64,000 nt of DNA, taken from positions 1,178,001-1,242,000 of the forward strand of contig NC_012982.1 of the NCBI RefSeq assembly GCF_000023785.1, written 5' to 3'. Positions 52,899-61,890 of the stretch are shown one piece after another. A program made the translations under genes and the position numbers. Origin of the DNA: Hirschia baltica ATCC 49814 (GTDB lineage: Bacteria > Pseudomonadota > Alphaproteobacteria > Caulobacterales > Hyphomonadaceae). Below the pieces are notes generated by a model. That model made no database searches and was not told the DNA's origin. It was given only the letters and a program-made list of their open reading frames with translations. The stretch's first letter is position 1, and every line of letters starts with the position of its first letter.

Positions 52899-53190
52899 GT
52901 TGTGATCCAATTTTATTTGCAAGGTTATAGATGGAGTTTTGGGAGTGCTCTTCTTGAGTGAGTTTAACGTCCCGTTCCAAAGCTAACGAAAGACTATGAG
53001 CTGAGATTTCCCAATATTGGATGTGTGTCTTTCGTGAGTGTTGAGGACGATACACAAGTATCGTGTTTAAGGTTCGATAAGCGAGGAATGTAGACCCTTC
53101 TATTTTTTCTTCTTCGGTTTCAATTGTGTAATTTCCAGCCGGAAGTTCCTGCTCAATTTCGTCGAGCAGAAAAGGGTGATTAAATGTCAC
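52891..53190 (-). CDS. small conserved hypothetical protein
   Basis: 99 residues, cytoplasmic, no signal. Features: FLLDEIEQELPAGNYTIETE and EKIEGSTFLAYRTLNTILVY, a beta-rich fold of the kind I recall as a short alphaproteobacterial hypothetical with an LPAGxYxVxTxEE motif, then a polar helical end. Overlaps the repeat-protein start by eight bases (translational coupling), although the partner is secreted and this is not. Role unknown. Confidence 0.65.
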   Translation of the reverse strand: MTFNHPFLLDEIEQELPAGNYTIETEEEKIEGSTFLAYRTLNTILVYRPQHSRKTHIQYWEISAHSLSLALERDVKLTQEEHSQNSIYNLANKIGSQHD

Positions 53191-53243
53191 AAGTTTTTTA
53201 TTTATACGAATGGTCGTTTTATCCTCCTTATCTTCTCTGAAGT

Positions 53244-53369
53244 TTAGTTCTTTTTGGATCCGATCCCTAAAACAGTCCCACCAAATTTGGATGGAGTACC
53301 ATCATTTGGCTTAGGCTTTGCTTTTTTCGGCTTTCGAATTTCTTTGTTAGACTTTTTGTTCTTAGGCAT
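53244..53369 (-). CDS. small basic protein (41 residues)
   Basis: Start at ATG 53369 with AAGGAT seven bases upstream; the longer open frame reaching 53522 has no such site and overlaps the next gene. The product is highly basic: PKNKKSNKEIRKPKKAKPKP followed by a glycine-rich close (SKFGGTVLGIGSKKN). It resembles the short SNKExxKPKK proteins seen in many proteobacteria, function unknown, perhaps nucleic-acid binding. Confidence 0.65.
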   Translation of the reverse strand: MPKNKKSNKEIRKPKKAKPKPNDGTPSKFGGTVLGIGSKKN

Positions 53370-53430
53370 GGAATAAATCCTTATAAAAGAGGTTGGTAGG
53401 AGTACCCAAAGGTCTGATTGGAAGACAAAT

Positions 53431-54585
53431 TTAGCTTGCAAGCTCAAGCAATTGTTTATGGGGATATTCAAGCGCTCGTTTTTGGAATGACAAAATACCC
53501 GGTTTTGAAACGACGCCTTCATCCACGTTTACAGCACGTCGAATTGTTTCACTTTCTTGCCAACTTTCTCGACCATCAATAACTGTCGGTAGGTGTACAA
53601 TCAAAGCCGCGGAGATTGATCTAGAAGCACTTTCCCAGAGATAACTAGGTGTATGGTCAACAGCGTAGTAATCTGTTGTTTCAATTTTGATCATAGGGCG
53701 TTTGAAGCTGGTTGGTTTAGCAAAGTAAAATCCCATACCTTCATCACAGCTAACGTCTATAATCAGGCTACCAGGCTTCAAATTGCCTTTCTCGGCTTCG
53801 GTAATGAACATAATTGGATTGTCAGGTTCTTGAAGCAGGCCATTTACGATAATATCAGATTCACTGATTAATTCTGATAAGGGACGTTCGCTTCCATCAT
53901 GCTCAATCACCATCATACGAGCATCCGTACCGCTTTCGCGAAGGCGAACATAATGGCAATCCAGAACTTCTTCACGAACCTCATGATCGGGACGCTGAAT
54001 ACAGATTGTAATATCCCGAAACCCATGCGCCTTTAGTGCGTAAATAGCGCCACGACTGACTGCTCCAAAACTAAAAATAATTGTCTTGCGTTGATTTCCG
54101 TAATGGCCATCAATGCCCTTCAGCCGCAATGCATCCAATATGGCGCAGTAACCGGCCATCTCATTGTTTTTGTAAAATGTGTGTCGGCCCATCTGCCCTT
54201 TGGGGCTCCAGACAAACATATCTTCATAAGCAATAAGGGTTAGCTTTCGATCTATGGCTGTCTGCGTGATATCTCGTTGCTGCACACAATGGGGATACCC
54301 CCAGACTATGCCGCCTTCTCGTACCTCTTTAAAATCTGACAAAATCGGCTTTGCTATGATCACATTGCCTAATTTAGATAGAATGTCAGCACGAGAGGCT
54401 ACGCCACCCGTTTGAGCTGCAAGTTGAGAATCTGAGAGATTAAACCGTTCGCCATAGCCTTCTTCAAAAATCAATTTCTTTCGATAGACTTCGGGCAATC
54501 GGATCAGATGATCTGGATGAATAGGGACGCGCCGTTCATCTTCTTTTTTAGAGGTTCCAATAACGCCAAATGTTAGCATGCCCAT
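53431..54585 (-). CDS. alanine dehydrogenase/transhydrogenase-family enzyme, N5-(carboxyethyl)ornithine synthase-like
   Basis: 384 residues from ATG 54585 (AGGA six bases upstream). N-terminal domain: FGVIGTSKKEDERRVPIHPD, the AlaDH/PNT opening with substrate-binding Arg; then EEGYGERFNLSD, YEDMFVWSPKGQ and HTFYKNNEMAGYCAILDALR. The Rossmann part has KTIIFSFGAVSRGAIYALKA and SDIIVNGLLQEPDNPIMFIT, then LIIDVSCDEGMGF. This form is nearer to N5-(carboxyethyl)ornithine synthase, which joins pyruvate to ornithine or lysine with NADPH, than to alanine dehydrogenase (no GGVA-type motif). Product class is a guess from family shape. Single gene, upstream of the repeat-protein group. Confidence 0.75.
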   Translation of the reverse strand: MGMLTFGVIGTSKKEDERRVPIHPDHLIRLPEVYRKKLIFEEGYGERFNLSDSQLAAQTGGVASRADILSKLGNVIIAKPILSDFKEVREGGIVWGYPHCVQQRDITQTAIDRKLTLIAYEDMFVWSPKGQMGRHTFYKNNEMAGYCAILDALRLKGIDGHYGNQRKTIIFSFGAVSRGAIYALKAHGFRDITICIQRPDHEVREEVLDCHYVRLRESGTDARMMVIEHDGSERPLSELISESDIIVNGLLQEPDNPIMFITEAEKGNLKPGSLIIDVSCDEGMGFYFAKPTSFKRPMIKIETTDYYAVDHTPSYLWESASRSISAALIVHLPTVIDGRESWQESETIRRAVNVDEGVVSKPGILSFQKRALEYPHKQLLELAS

Positions 54586-54975
54586 CTTCAATCCTGTTCC
54601 GGAGAACACGCCGCTTGTCGCCGTGTTTTATTGTTATGATGCGGGTTGCTCCAACGGCGAACGGCGTGAGGGTGTACTTAATATACACAGCCAATTTTCG
54701 GCGCATTATCCAAAGCGATCATTATATGATGAAGGCAAATCTGGATTGTCAGATACAAAGAAATTAGCGTACACTATAAAGTTGAAACCAACAAATGATT
54801 ACTACTTAAATTTACTCCAAGTGCATGAGATGAATGGTTGCTTAAACTGACCTTCTCTCCAACACCACATCATCTCAGTGATGGTCGATATAAATGGGGG
54901 AAGGGCTGACGAAAGCGGGAAGAAGACCTATTTAGAATAGACTTATATGAGTCGTTTTGAATAAGGGTTGTTTTC
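54586..54975. other. intergenic region between divergent dehydrogenase-like gene and yaaA
   Basis: 390 bases with no supported gene. A plus-strand open frame (54578-54850) overlaps the divergent start, has no ribosome site and resembles nothing, so I leave it out. A small dyad GTGTA-N7-TACAC at 54672-54688 lies about 90 bases upstream of the dehydrogenase-like gene. Nothing else is visible. Confidence 0.4.
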
Positions 54976-55767
54976 ATGCTTGTGCTTTTATCGCCTGCCA
55001 AATCTTTAAATTATGATGCTGCGCCGGCAGAGCTGCCGGTGACAAAGCGTTTATTGGCGGATGATACAGCGGTTTTATCCAAAACGACGCGCGGGTTAAG
55101 CCGAGCAAAATTACGTGAATTGATGGGCATTTCCGAAGATCTTGCCAATCTCAATTATGATAGGTTTCAGGCCTTTGCGCCCGATGGAAATGCGGAGGCT
55201 GAAAAGCAGGCTGCGCTTGCGTTTAACGGCGATGTGTATATCGGGTTGGATGCTGAAACATTGGATAAAGACGCGCTTGAATGGTCTCAAAACTGCGTGC
55301 GTATTTTGTCGGGTTTTTATGGTGTGTTGCGTCCGCTAGATGGGATGCAACCTTATCGCCTTGAGATGGGCATAAAGCTGAAAACGCGTCGCGGTGAAAA
55401 CCTTTATGAATTTTGGGGTGACCGGATATCCAAGCAATTGAACGAAGATATCAAGGCGAGCGGCGGTGATGAAATTGTTGTGAATTTGGCCTCGAATGAA
55501 TACTTTAAATCTGTTGATAAACAGTCACTTAAAGCGCGTATCATAACGTGTGACTTTAAGGATGTGAAAGATGGTAAAGCGCGCACGCTTGGGTTCTTCG
55601 CCAAGAAAGCGCGCGGTTTGATGGCGCGCTATATTATCGAAAACCGGATTACTGAAGCTGAGGGCCTTAAAGGGTTTAACTCTGAGGGCTATAGCTTTGA
55701 TGCTGACATGTCGAGCAAGGATAAATGGGTGTTTAAACGTCCTCAACCTACGCCAAAAGGCAAATAG
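54976..55767 (+). CDS. yaaA: peroxide stress protein YaaA
   Basis: 263 residues of the YaaA/UPF0246 family, which in E. coli limits intracellular free iron and oxidative DNA damage. Family stretches: MLVLLSPAKSLNYDA, LRELMGISEDLANLNYDRFQ, ALAFNGDVYIGLDA, RILSGFYGVLRPLDGMQPYR, LEMGIKLKTRRGENLYEFWG, VNLASNEYFKSV and MARYIIENRITEAEGLKGFN. AAGGG precedes the start by about nine bases. Single gene. Confidence 0.95.
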   Translation: MLVLLSPAKSLNYDAAPAELPVTKRLLADDTAVLSKTTRGLSRAKLRELMGISEDLANLNYDRFQAFAPDGNAEAEKQAALAFNGDVYIGLDAETLDKDALEWSQNCVRILSGFYGVLRPLDGMQPYRLEMGIKLKTRRGENLYEFWGDRISKQLNEDIKASGGDEIVVNLASNEYFKSVDKQSLKARIITCDFKDVKDGKARTLGFFAKKARGLMARYIIENRITEAEGLKGFNSEGYSFDADMSSKDKWVFKRPQPTPKGK

Positions 55768-55778
55768 AAGAGGGCCGG

Positions 55779-56702
55779 TTAAGCCTTCTTCTTTTTCTTG
55801 CGATTGCTGCTAAAGCGAATGAAAGCAAATAGCGCAGAGAACATGCCGGCAATACCGCCAATTGCGCCAATCACAGGCTCATAATCTTTGGCGAGCGTGA
55901 CGATTTTATCAAGTTGTTTGACCTCAACAGAAATACGGTCACGATAGGCATCGAGAGGTTCTGCTGCGTTGGAGCCTTGGGCATAGCCAAAGATTTCAAG
56001 GATGAGCATGTGCTCGCCTTCTTCAACGGGGGTGATGCGCCAATGCCAACGGTTTTGCGCGCGGGAAGATAGAATCTGGCGAGAGACGGACATAAGCTCA
56101 ATCTCAAAGGCGGCACCCGTTAGTTGCGCGGCCACTTCATCGGATAACACCACATCACGTTCTACGATTTCGCCTTCAAAGCCTTCTAGACCAGCTGCTG
56201 GATTTGCAGCGCTTGTGGCATCAATGATGAGAGATACATCAACAGCTTTACCAAGGGCTAAAACTTCGGGTGGACGGTTATAGGCAATGGGACGGGATTT
56301 GAAATTGTCCAACTCGCTTGGCGTTGCCGCTTGAACAGACCGCTCGGCAACAATTGGTGCATCGGGCGTGCTTTGCGGTGAAAATCTATTCTGGTTCATT
56401 TGAGCAGGTTGGGCGTTGCCGCCAGCTGCTGTGGCGGGAAGATTATTGAGCGCTTCTATATCAACATTGCCATCTTCATCGAATAGATCGTCTGCATCCA
56501 TCATGGCGGCGGAGCTATCGTCGAAGGCGTCATCCATAGGTGCGGATTCTGTTGCATAATCCTCAGCGGGAGCAGTTGCTTCTACCATTTCATATTGCTG
56601 GGGGGCTGAGTTGGATGTGACGGCATCTTGCTGTGATAACCAATACCAAGCACCGCCACATGCAATGGCAATTAATGCTAATAGAAAAGAAAATGCCCGC
56701 AT
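55779..56702 (-). CDS. double-anchored membrane protein of unknown function
   Basis: 307 residues from ATG 56702 (AGGAG seven to eight bases upstream). One membrane helix at the N-terminus (SFLLALIAIACGGAWYWL) and one at the C-terminus (VIGAIGGIAGMFSALFAFIR followed by a Lys-rich end). Between them, about residues 25-130 are acidic and low-complexity (DDAFDDSSAAMMDADDLFDE), then a beta-rich domain (VDVSLIIDATSAANP, VEEGEHMLILEIFGYAQGSN). The middle is predicted to lie in the periplasm. The last part resembles bacterial proteins that carry vWA-partner or metacaspase-linked sensor domains, but I would not name a family. Convergent with yaaA. Confidence 0.7.
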   Translation of the reverse strand: MRAFSFLLALIAIACGGAWYWLSQQDAVTSNSAPQQYEMVEATAPAEDYATESAPMDDAFDDSSAAMMDADDLFDEDGNVDIEALNNLPATAAGGNAQPAQMNQNRFSPQSTPDAPIVAERSVQAATPSELDNFKSRPIAYNRPPEVLALGKAVDVSLIIDATSAANPAAGLEGFEGEIVERDVVLSDEVAAQLTGAAFEIELMSVSRQILSSRAQNRWHWRITPVEEGEHMLILEIFGYAQGSNAAEPLDAYRDRISVEVKQLDKIVTLAKDYEPVIGAIGGIAGMFSALFAFIRFSSNRKKKKKA

Positions 56703-56845
56703 AAGCCCACTCCTGATTTGGGTAAACCCCAACTTTACCTGAGCGCACTTTCAATGCTTATACGCTCGCGTCAAGTCCATTTGTTAAGCTTAAACCTGAA
56801 TACATAAAAAGGCCAATTGAAGACATTCTTCGGTCTAGGCAAAGG

Positions 56846-57775
56846 CTATACAGCGGCGCGTTTGAGGCGATCATTAATGGCTTCGCCAAGACCTTCATGA
56901 GGAATTGGCGCAATCGCTATACGATCATATTGCAGGTCGAGAATGCGCAACATTGCAAATAGATTTGCGGCAGCTTCTAGCAAATCACCTGATGTAGAGA
57001 GATTGGCTGCGACTTTGTGTTTGCTTGGACCAAAACCAAGATAGGCTTCTCCTTTTTCTGGGGAGATTGCATCAAGGCGTAATTTTGCATTCGGTGCATA
57101 ATGGCGGCGCATCATGCCGGGGCTTGCGATTTTCTCAGAAGGAGCATCCAACGGACCTGTGATAGCTTCGATTTCTGCGCGTGGCAGAGCGCCAGGGCGT
57201 AGCAGTGCGGGGCGTTCACCCACAACAGAGACAACTGTCGATTCGACGCCTGTTTTACATGGGCCACCATCGAGTATCAGGTCGACATTTCCAGAGAGCA
57301 TATCGGCGACATGCTGGGCTGTGGTTGGAGACAGCGCTTCGGAAGGGTTGGCGGACGGCGCTGCAAGCGGGCAACGAGCAGCAGCGATCAGACCACGTGC
57401 AACAATGTGGCGTGGGGCTCGCAGGGCGATTGTGTCTAATCCCGCTGTTGCTAGAGCACTGACAGGGCAATACTTTGTTTTGGGTAGAACTAATGTAAGT
57501 GGACCGGGCCAGAATTTTTCAACGAGTTCTAGGGCTGCGGGTGAAAAATTGGCTAATTCTTCTGCCATTTCCATATCATTGACATGCGAAATGAGCGGAT
57601 TGAAACTCGGGCGGCCCTTGGCAGCGTATATGCGTGCAACCGCTTCCCCATTGGTTGCGTCCGCTGCAAGGCCATAGACAGTCTCGGTTGGGATCGCAAC
57701 GATACCGCCATCGCGAATGATCTGCGCGGCCTGTTCCATGGTATCATGGCTAGGGGATTGGATAATATTGGGCAT
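56846..57775 (-). CDS. threonylcarbamoyl-AMP synthase (Sua5 type)
   Basis: 309 residues; makes threonylcarbamoyl-AMP for the universal t6A37 modification of tRNAs that read ANN codons. YrdC domain: GGIVAIPTETVYGLAADATN, AAKGRPSFNPLISHV, FWPGPLTLVLPKTKYCPVSA, LRAPRHIVARGLI and APSANPSEALSPTTAQHV. A C-terminal Sua5 domain follows the linker (SPGMMRRHYAPNAKLRL ... to the end), so this is the two-domain Sua5 form rather than short TsaC. The cytochrome fusion gene lies 64 bases further upstream on the same strand. Confidence 0.95.
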   Translation of the reverse strand: MPNIIQSPSHDTMEQAAQIIRDGGIVAIPTETVYGLAADATNGEAVARIYAAKGRPSFNPLISHVNDMEMAEELANFSPAALELVEKFWPGPLTLVLPKTKYCPVSALATAGLDTIALRAPRHIVARGLIAAARCPLAAPSANPSEALSPTTAQHVADMLSGNVDLILDGGPCKTGVESTVVSVVGERPALLRPGALPRAEIEAITGPLDAPSEKIASPGMMRRHYAPNAKLRLDAISPEKGEAYLGFGPSKHKVAANLSTSGDLLEAAANLFAMLRILDLQYDRIAIAPIPHEGLGEAINDRLKRAAV

Positions 57776-57839
57776 TTATTCTGACTAATGCAGGGGTGAG
57801 GAATTTGCGGCGTATTTAAACAAACACGCCACATGTTAT

Positions 57840-59069
57840 TTAGTTTAGTCTTGATGCGACTATTTTGACATTCATGTCTATTGTTTGTGAAATCCATTCC
57901 GCGTTTGGATCATTTTCGACTCCAAGTCCTAATGATACTCTATCAAGGGCAAAGGATGAATTCATAACAGCAGAACCATCTGCAATGTCTAATGTGAAAG
58001 GCATGCGAATAGGGAAATCTTGTCCCTTCAATGTTAGAACAGCTGTGAGTTCTAGCCCATCATCTGTTGCAAAGACACCATTGGCTGCAAAACGGGCTTC
58101 CGGGTATGTTTTAACGTCGAAGAAATCTGTGCCGACAAGAGATTTGTCGCTATATGTGTCGCCGGTTTTGGCGCTTGCAGTGTCGACAATAACTTCTATT
58201 TGAGCGGCTTGCATTGTGTCGGGGTCATAATTGATTTTTGCAGTCCAGCTTTCAAACTGACCTTCAAACGGCTTCTTATTGTAAATCCCAGAAAAGCCGA
58301 TTGTGCTCTCTTCCTTGTTGATTTCCCAATTTGGAATAATTTCAACAGGCGCTTGTTGTTGTGGTGTTTCATTTGGTGCGGGTTTGGCGTCAGCATTGCC
58401 GATAAACATACCAAGGCCGACAATGACTGCAAAGAAAGCAGCAGCGCCGCCAAAAGCAACCAATACGCCTTTTGCAGGTTGAGCAACCCCATCCGTTGAG
58501 CCAAATATTCCGGGTAGCATGCGAGCCATAAGACCATCCTTATCAATGAATTGATGCTTTAAAGCACCGGCCACGTGAAGCCCAAGGAGGACAATGGCAA
58601 CCCAAGCAAGCTTGCTGTGAGCATTTTCCAAAAATGGGTCAATGGCGTGTTTTGTTTCTTCCGTTAAGTTTGGAAGGATAGGTAAATGTGGCCAAGAGAA
58701 TGTGTTATATATAATCGTTGGTAGCCCGTGTGTCGAGGCAGAAACCAACATCCAGCCAGTTAATGGCATAAGGATCATCAAGCCATAAAAACCAATATGA
58801 ACAGCTTTGGCTATCAGTGCTTGTGTGTGTTCCATGGGAACTTCTTCGGGCGGCTTGTTCATCACTCGCCAAAGGATACGTGCGACTGTCAGGACAAGAA
58901 TTGAGACACCGATTGATTTGTGAAGTTGATATAAATCGCCTCTAATGGCAGATGTTCTAGGCAAATCCCCCATATACCAGCCAAGCGCAATCATGCCGAT
59001 TATGGCAAAGGCCAAAATCCAGTGCAGGGCAATTGCAACTGCTGAATAGCGGTGTTTCATGAGGGACAT
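57840..59069 (-). CDS. cytochrome b561 fused to a YceI domain
   Basis: 409 residues. Residues 1-185 are a four-helix b561-type cytochrome with haem-ligand histidines (IALHWILAFAIIGM, QLHKSIGVSILVL, KAVHIGFYGLMIL, GLHVAGALKHQFI). After another membrane helix (VAFGGAAAFFAVIVGLGMFI) comes a periplasmic YceI lipocalin-like domain (WEINKEESTIGFSG, ESWTAKINYDPDTMQAAQIE, FFDVKTYPEARFAANGVFA, LTLKGQDFPIRMPFTLDI). YceI binds isoprenoid quinone-like lipids, and b561 moves electrons with quinol, so the fusion places a lipid/quinone carrier beside a redox cytochrome. Two stand-alone YceI lipoproteins lie upstream. Confidence 0.93.
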   Translation of the reverse strand: MSLMKHRYSAVAIALHWILAFAIIGMIALGWYMGDLPRTSAIRGDLYQLHKSIGVSILVLTVARILWRVMNKPPEEVPMEHTQALIAKAVHIGFYGLMILMPLTGWMLVSASTHGLPTIIYNTFSWPHLPILPNLTEETKHAIDPFLENAHSKLAWVAIVLLGLHVAGALKHQFIDKDGLMARMLPGIFGSTDGVAQPAKGVLVAFGGAAAFFAVIVGLGMFIGNADAKPAPNETPQQQAPVEIIPNWEINKEESTIGFSGIYNKKPFEGQFESWTAKINYDPDTMQAAQIEVIVDTASAKTGDTYSDKSLVGTDFFDVKTYPEARFAANGVFATDDGLELTAVLTLKGQDFPIRMPFTLDIADGSAVMNSSFALDRVSLGLGVENDPNAEWISQTIDMNVKIVASRLN

Positions 59070-59130
59070 GGAAATTCTCCAATTAATAGGCGTATATTTT
59101 CTGCATGGCAGAGTAAAAGCTATCTTAGAA

Positions 59131-59778
59131 CTAGTCTTCGCTAAATTCTACTTCAATCTGGAATCTGACTTCATCACCTACCGTGTTGGGCAATAAAGAC
59201 GTCATACCAAATTCAGAACGATTGAATGACCCATTTGCTGAAAATCCAATAATCGCTTTGCCAGGTGCCCAAGGGACAGAGTTAGATCCGTGAAAAATGA
59301 CATTCATTTCAATGGGTTTTATGGTGCCTAACATATTTAGATCACCTGTCAGGACACCTGTATTTTGACCGGTGATGGCGATATCTGTCGATGAAAAAGT
59401 AATGTCAGGATATGTATTGGCAGATAAAAACCGATCATCCGTGGCTAATTCATTGTCCCATTCTTTGCCTTTTTCAGGGTGATTAGCACTTATAGATAAT
59501 GGATTGATGACGGCTGATACGGAGGATGTTTCTGGTGCGTCTGGTTTGAAATCAATACTGGCATCAAAGTCTTCAAACCGCATTGTGTACCAAGCCAATC
59601 CCATGTGCTGGACCGAAAAGACAAGAGAGGCATGTGATTTGTCGAGTGAATAATTACCAGATTGAACCTCACTGACAGCTTGTTTGGGCGGAGAAATACA
59701 TGCTGACAATGTGAGAAGCGCTGCGAGAGCAGGAGCAAATAGAAACTTATTCGTCAACGTCGATGTATTCGTTTTCAT
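59131..59778 (-). CDS. YceI-family lipoprotein
   Basis: 215 residues from ATG 59778 (GGAGG six to seven bases upstream); the much longer open frame overlaps the next gene and is not the true start. Signal FLFAPALAALLTLSAC with lipobox LSAC. YceI core: GNYSLDKSHASLVFSVQHMG, DFDASIDFKPDAPETSSVSA, ISANHPEKGKEWDNELATDD, YPDITFSSTDIAITGQNTG and FNRSEFGMTSLLPNTVGDEV. An outer- or inner-membrane-tethered isoprenoid-binding barrel. Second member of a run of three YceI domains. Confidence 0.93.
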   Translation of the reverse strand: MKTNTSTLTNKFLFAPALAALLTLSACISPPKQAVSEVQSGNYSLDKSHASLVFSVQHMGLAWYTMRFEDFDASIDFKPDAPETSSVSAVINPLSISANHPEKGKEWDNELATDDRFLSANTYPDITFSSTDIAITGQNTGVLTGDLNMLGTIKPIEMNVIFHGSNSVPWAPGKAIIGFSANGSFNRSEFGMTSLLPNTVGDEVRFQIEVEFSED

Positions 59779-59824
59779 CGGAGGCCTCCAGCCAACTAAA
59801 TTGGTATAACCAGTAGACGCAAAA

Positions 59825-59855
59825 CGCCCCACTTTGGCAATGGTAAAGCGGGGCG
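59825..59855 (-). terminator. terminator-like hairpin between the two YceI lipoprotein genes
   Basis: CGCCCC-a-CTTT (59825-59835) pairs with AAAG-c-GGGGCG (59845-59855), one mismatch. On the minus strand the stem is followed by TTTTG. It should end or weaken transcription coming from the 59888-60607 YceI gene. Confidence 0.7.
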
Positions 59856-59887
59856 AATTAAATGAATAGTTTGTGAAGTCGCTGAGC

Positions 59888-60607
59888 TTATTCTGCTGCT
59901 GTTTCTTCTTCAGCTTGAACAAATTCTGCTGAAATCTTGATTGTGACTTCATCGCCGATTCCATTGTCGACGTGTTTGGTCAGGCCGTAATCTGAGCGTG
60001 TGATTGTTGTAGTAGCATCAAAGCCGATAACATCTAGATCACCAAGCCAAGGCTTGTTGCCAACACCATTATACGTGACATCAAGATCGATTGTTTTTGT
60101 AACGCCCAAGAATGTGAGATCACCTGTCACGATACCTGTGTTTGGTCCCGTTACTTTAGCAGATGTAGAGTTAAAAGTGATGGCTGGGAATTCAGCTGCT
60201 TTGAAAAAGTCATTTGCCAATTCTGTGTGCCACTCATCCGCTTTTGTCGGGTGGTCTGTTTCTACAGATGTTGGGTCGATGGACGCTGTTACAGTTGATG
60301 CAGCAGGGTTTGCAGGATCAAAGTTTATGCTTGCATCCCAGTCTGTGAATTTTGCTGTGTATGTGGACAGACCGCCATGGCTCAATTCCCAGAAAAGGAA
60401 AGCGTGGGTTTTTTCAACATTGTAAACGCCTGCAGCTGTTTCAGCCAATTGCGCAGCGACAGCTTCGGCAGCTGCTGTATCAACTGCTTCAACAGCTGGT
60501 GTGGTTTCTTGAGGAGCCGCTTCTGCAGTTGCGTTCTCTGGTTGGCACGCCACAAGTGCAAGCAAGGAAACACTTGCTAGCGTTCCCAGAATAGTTGTTT
60601 TCTTCAT
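59888..60607 (-). CDS. YceI-family lipoprotein
   Basis: 239 residues. Lipoprotein signal ILGTLASVSLLALVAC (lipobox LVAC), then an Ala/Glu-rich spacer (about 22-60, AAPQETTPAVEAVDTAAAEA) and the YceI domain: GVYNVEKTHAFLFWELSHGG, TDWDASINFDPANPAASTVT, TDHPTKADEWHTELANDFF, FPAITFNSTSAKVTGPNTG, DFDATTT-type GFDATTTITRSDYGL and GIGDEVTIKISAEF. Paralog of the gene at 59131 and of the YceI half of the b561 fusion. Its upstream gap (60608-60818) separates it from the divergent aldo-keto reductase. Confidence 0.94.
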   Translation of the reverse strand: MKKTTILGTLASVSLLALVACQPENATAEAAPQETTPAVEAVDTAAAEAVAAQLAETAAGVYNVEKTHAFLFWELSHGGLSTYTAKFTDWDASINFDPANPAASTVTASIDPTSVETDHPTKADEWHTELANDFFKAAEFPAITFNSTSAKVTGPNTGIVTGDLTFLGVTKTIDLDVTYNGVGNKPWLGDLDVIGFDATTTITRSDYGLTKHVDNGIGDEVTIKISAEFVQAEEETAAE

Positions 60608-60818
60608 GGTTTATCTCTCTGCTGAATAAAAGGTCATTACGGCATATGTAAGGATCGAATGCAAAGCGCATATGTTCGGTTTGATCACTTTTTTGTGAAG
60701 ATCTGAGATGTTGGATTAAACATAAACGCCTCAAGCTTGTACAATTAACGATAAGGTCTACATAGATCTAGAAATCATAGAAAATTGCTTATTGTGAATC
60801 TGAAAGAAAGTTTTGCCC

Positions 60819-61868
60819 ATGCAAATGAGAAAACTCGGACGAACGGATATTGATGTGTCGGCCTGTTGTCTTGGAACGATGACTTATGGACAGCAAAATA
60901 CTGAGGCTGAAGGCCATCAACAGATGGATTACGCGTTGGACCGAGGCGTGAATTTCTTCGATACGGCAGAGCTTTATTCTATTCCGCCCAAAGAAGAGAC
61001 TTATGGCAGTACAGAAAAAGTAATTGGCAGCTGGTTTAAGCAAACAGGTAAACGCGATAAGGTTATTCTTGCCACCAAAATTGCCGGTCGTTCAACAATG
61101 ACTTGGATGCGCGGGGAAAAGAAATATGATCTTCTGCGCGTGACGAAAGAGCAAATCGATATTGCGGTAGAACAAAGTTTGTCGCGATTGCAAACTGACT
61201 ATATCGACCTTTATCAAATTCATTGGCCTGACCGCAAAGCTGAGATTTTCGGATCAAAATTATCAGAAGCTGATTGGGATAGTGAATATGAAACCTTTGA
61301 AGCACAATTAGAGGCGCTCAACACGCATGTTGAAAAGGGCAATATTCGTCATATTGGTTTGTCGAATGAGCGCTCTTGGGGGGTGATGCGTTTCATCCAA
61401 GAAGCTGAAAAGCGTGGACTTCCGCGCGTCGCGTCTATTCAAAATGCTTTTAGCTTGCTCAACAGAAGCTTTGAAGGTGATCTTGAAGAAGTTTGTCGTC
61501 ATGAAAATGTGTCTCTGCTTGCCTATTCCCCATTGGCTCAAGGTATTCTAAGCGGGAAATATCGTGATGGTGCTTTGCCAGAAGGGTCTCGCAAGCAGCT
61601 ATTTGATCGCCTCCAGAGGTATGAGGGGCCGATTGCTGAAAAAGCGACCAATGCTTATTTGGATCTTGCGCAAGAGCTAGATGTTGACCCAACACAATTG
61701 GCAATTCGTTTTTGTGATACGCGGCCATATATGGGGTCTACGATTATTGGCTCGACAACAATGGATCAATTGAAAACCTGTATTGATGCATTTGATCTGG
61801 AATGGACAAGTGTGATGGAAGATTGCGTGAATGCAATTCATCAAGTCCAGCCAAATCCTTGTCCATAA
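60819..61868 (+). CDS. aldo/keto reductase, Tas-like
   Basis: 349 residues from ATG 60819 (GAAAG about eight bases upstream; a TTG at 60813 is possible). NADPH-dependent reductase of the AKR fold, close to the E. coli Tas type: MRKLGRTDIDVSACCLGTMT, DRGVNFFDTAELYSIPPKEE (catalytic Asp and Tyr), KVILATKIAGR (Lys), YIDLYQIHWPDRK (His), NIRHIGLSNERSWGVMRF, LLAYSPLAQGILSGKY and MGSTIIGSTTMDQLKTCID. Length matches Tas. Substrate unknown. Divergent from the YceI group. Confidence 0.93.
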   Translation: MQMRKLGRTDIDVSACCLGTMTYGQQNTEAEGHQQMDYALDRGVNFFDTAELYSIPPKEETYGSTEKVIGSWFKQTGKRDKVILATKIAGRSTMTWMRGEKKYDLLRVTKEQIDIAVEQSLSRLQTDYIDLYQIHWPDRKAEIFGSKLSEADWDSEYETFEAQLEALNTHVEKGNIRHIGLSNERSWGVMRFIQEAEKRGLPRVASIQNAFSLLNRSFEGDLEEVCRHENVSLLAYSPLAQGILSGKYRDGALPEGSRKQLFDRLQRYEGPIAEKATNAYLDLAQELDVDPTQLAIRFCDTRPYMGSTIIGSTTMDQLKTCIDAFDLEWTSVMEDCVNAIHQVQPNPCP

Positions 61869-61890
61869 AGGCATATTATGGGGCGGGGCG

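Noticed and set aside
54578-54850. 90-codon plus-strand open frame before yaaA
   Set aside because: Its start overlaps the divergent gene's start, it has no ribosome site, and the protein shows no family or membrane pattern.
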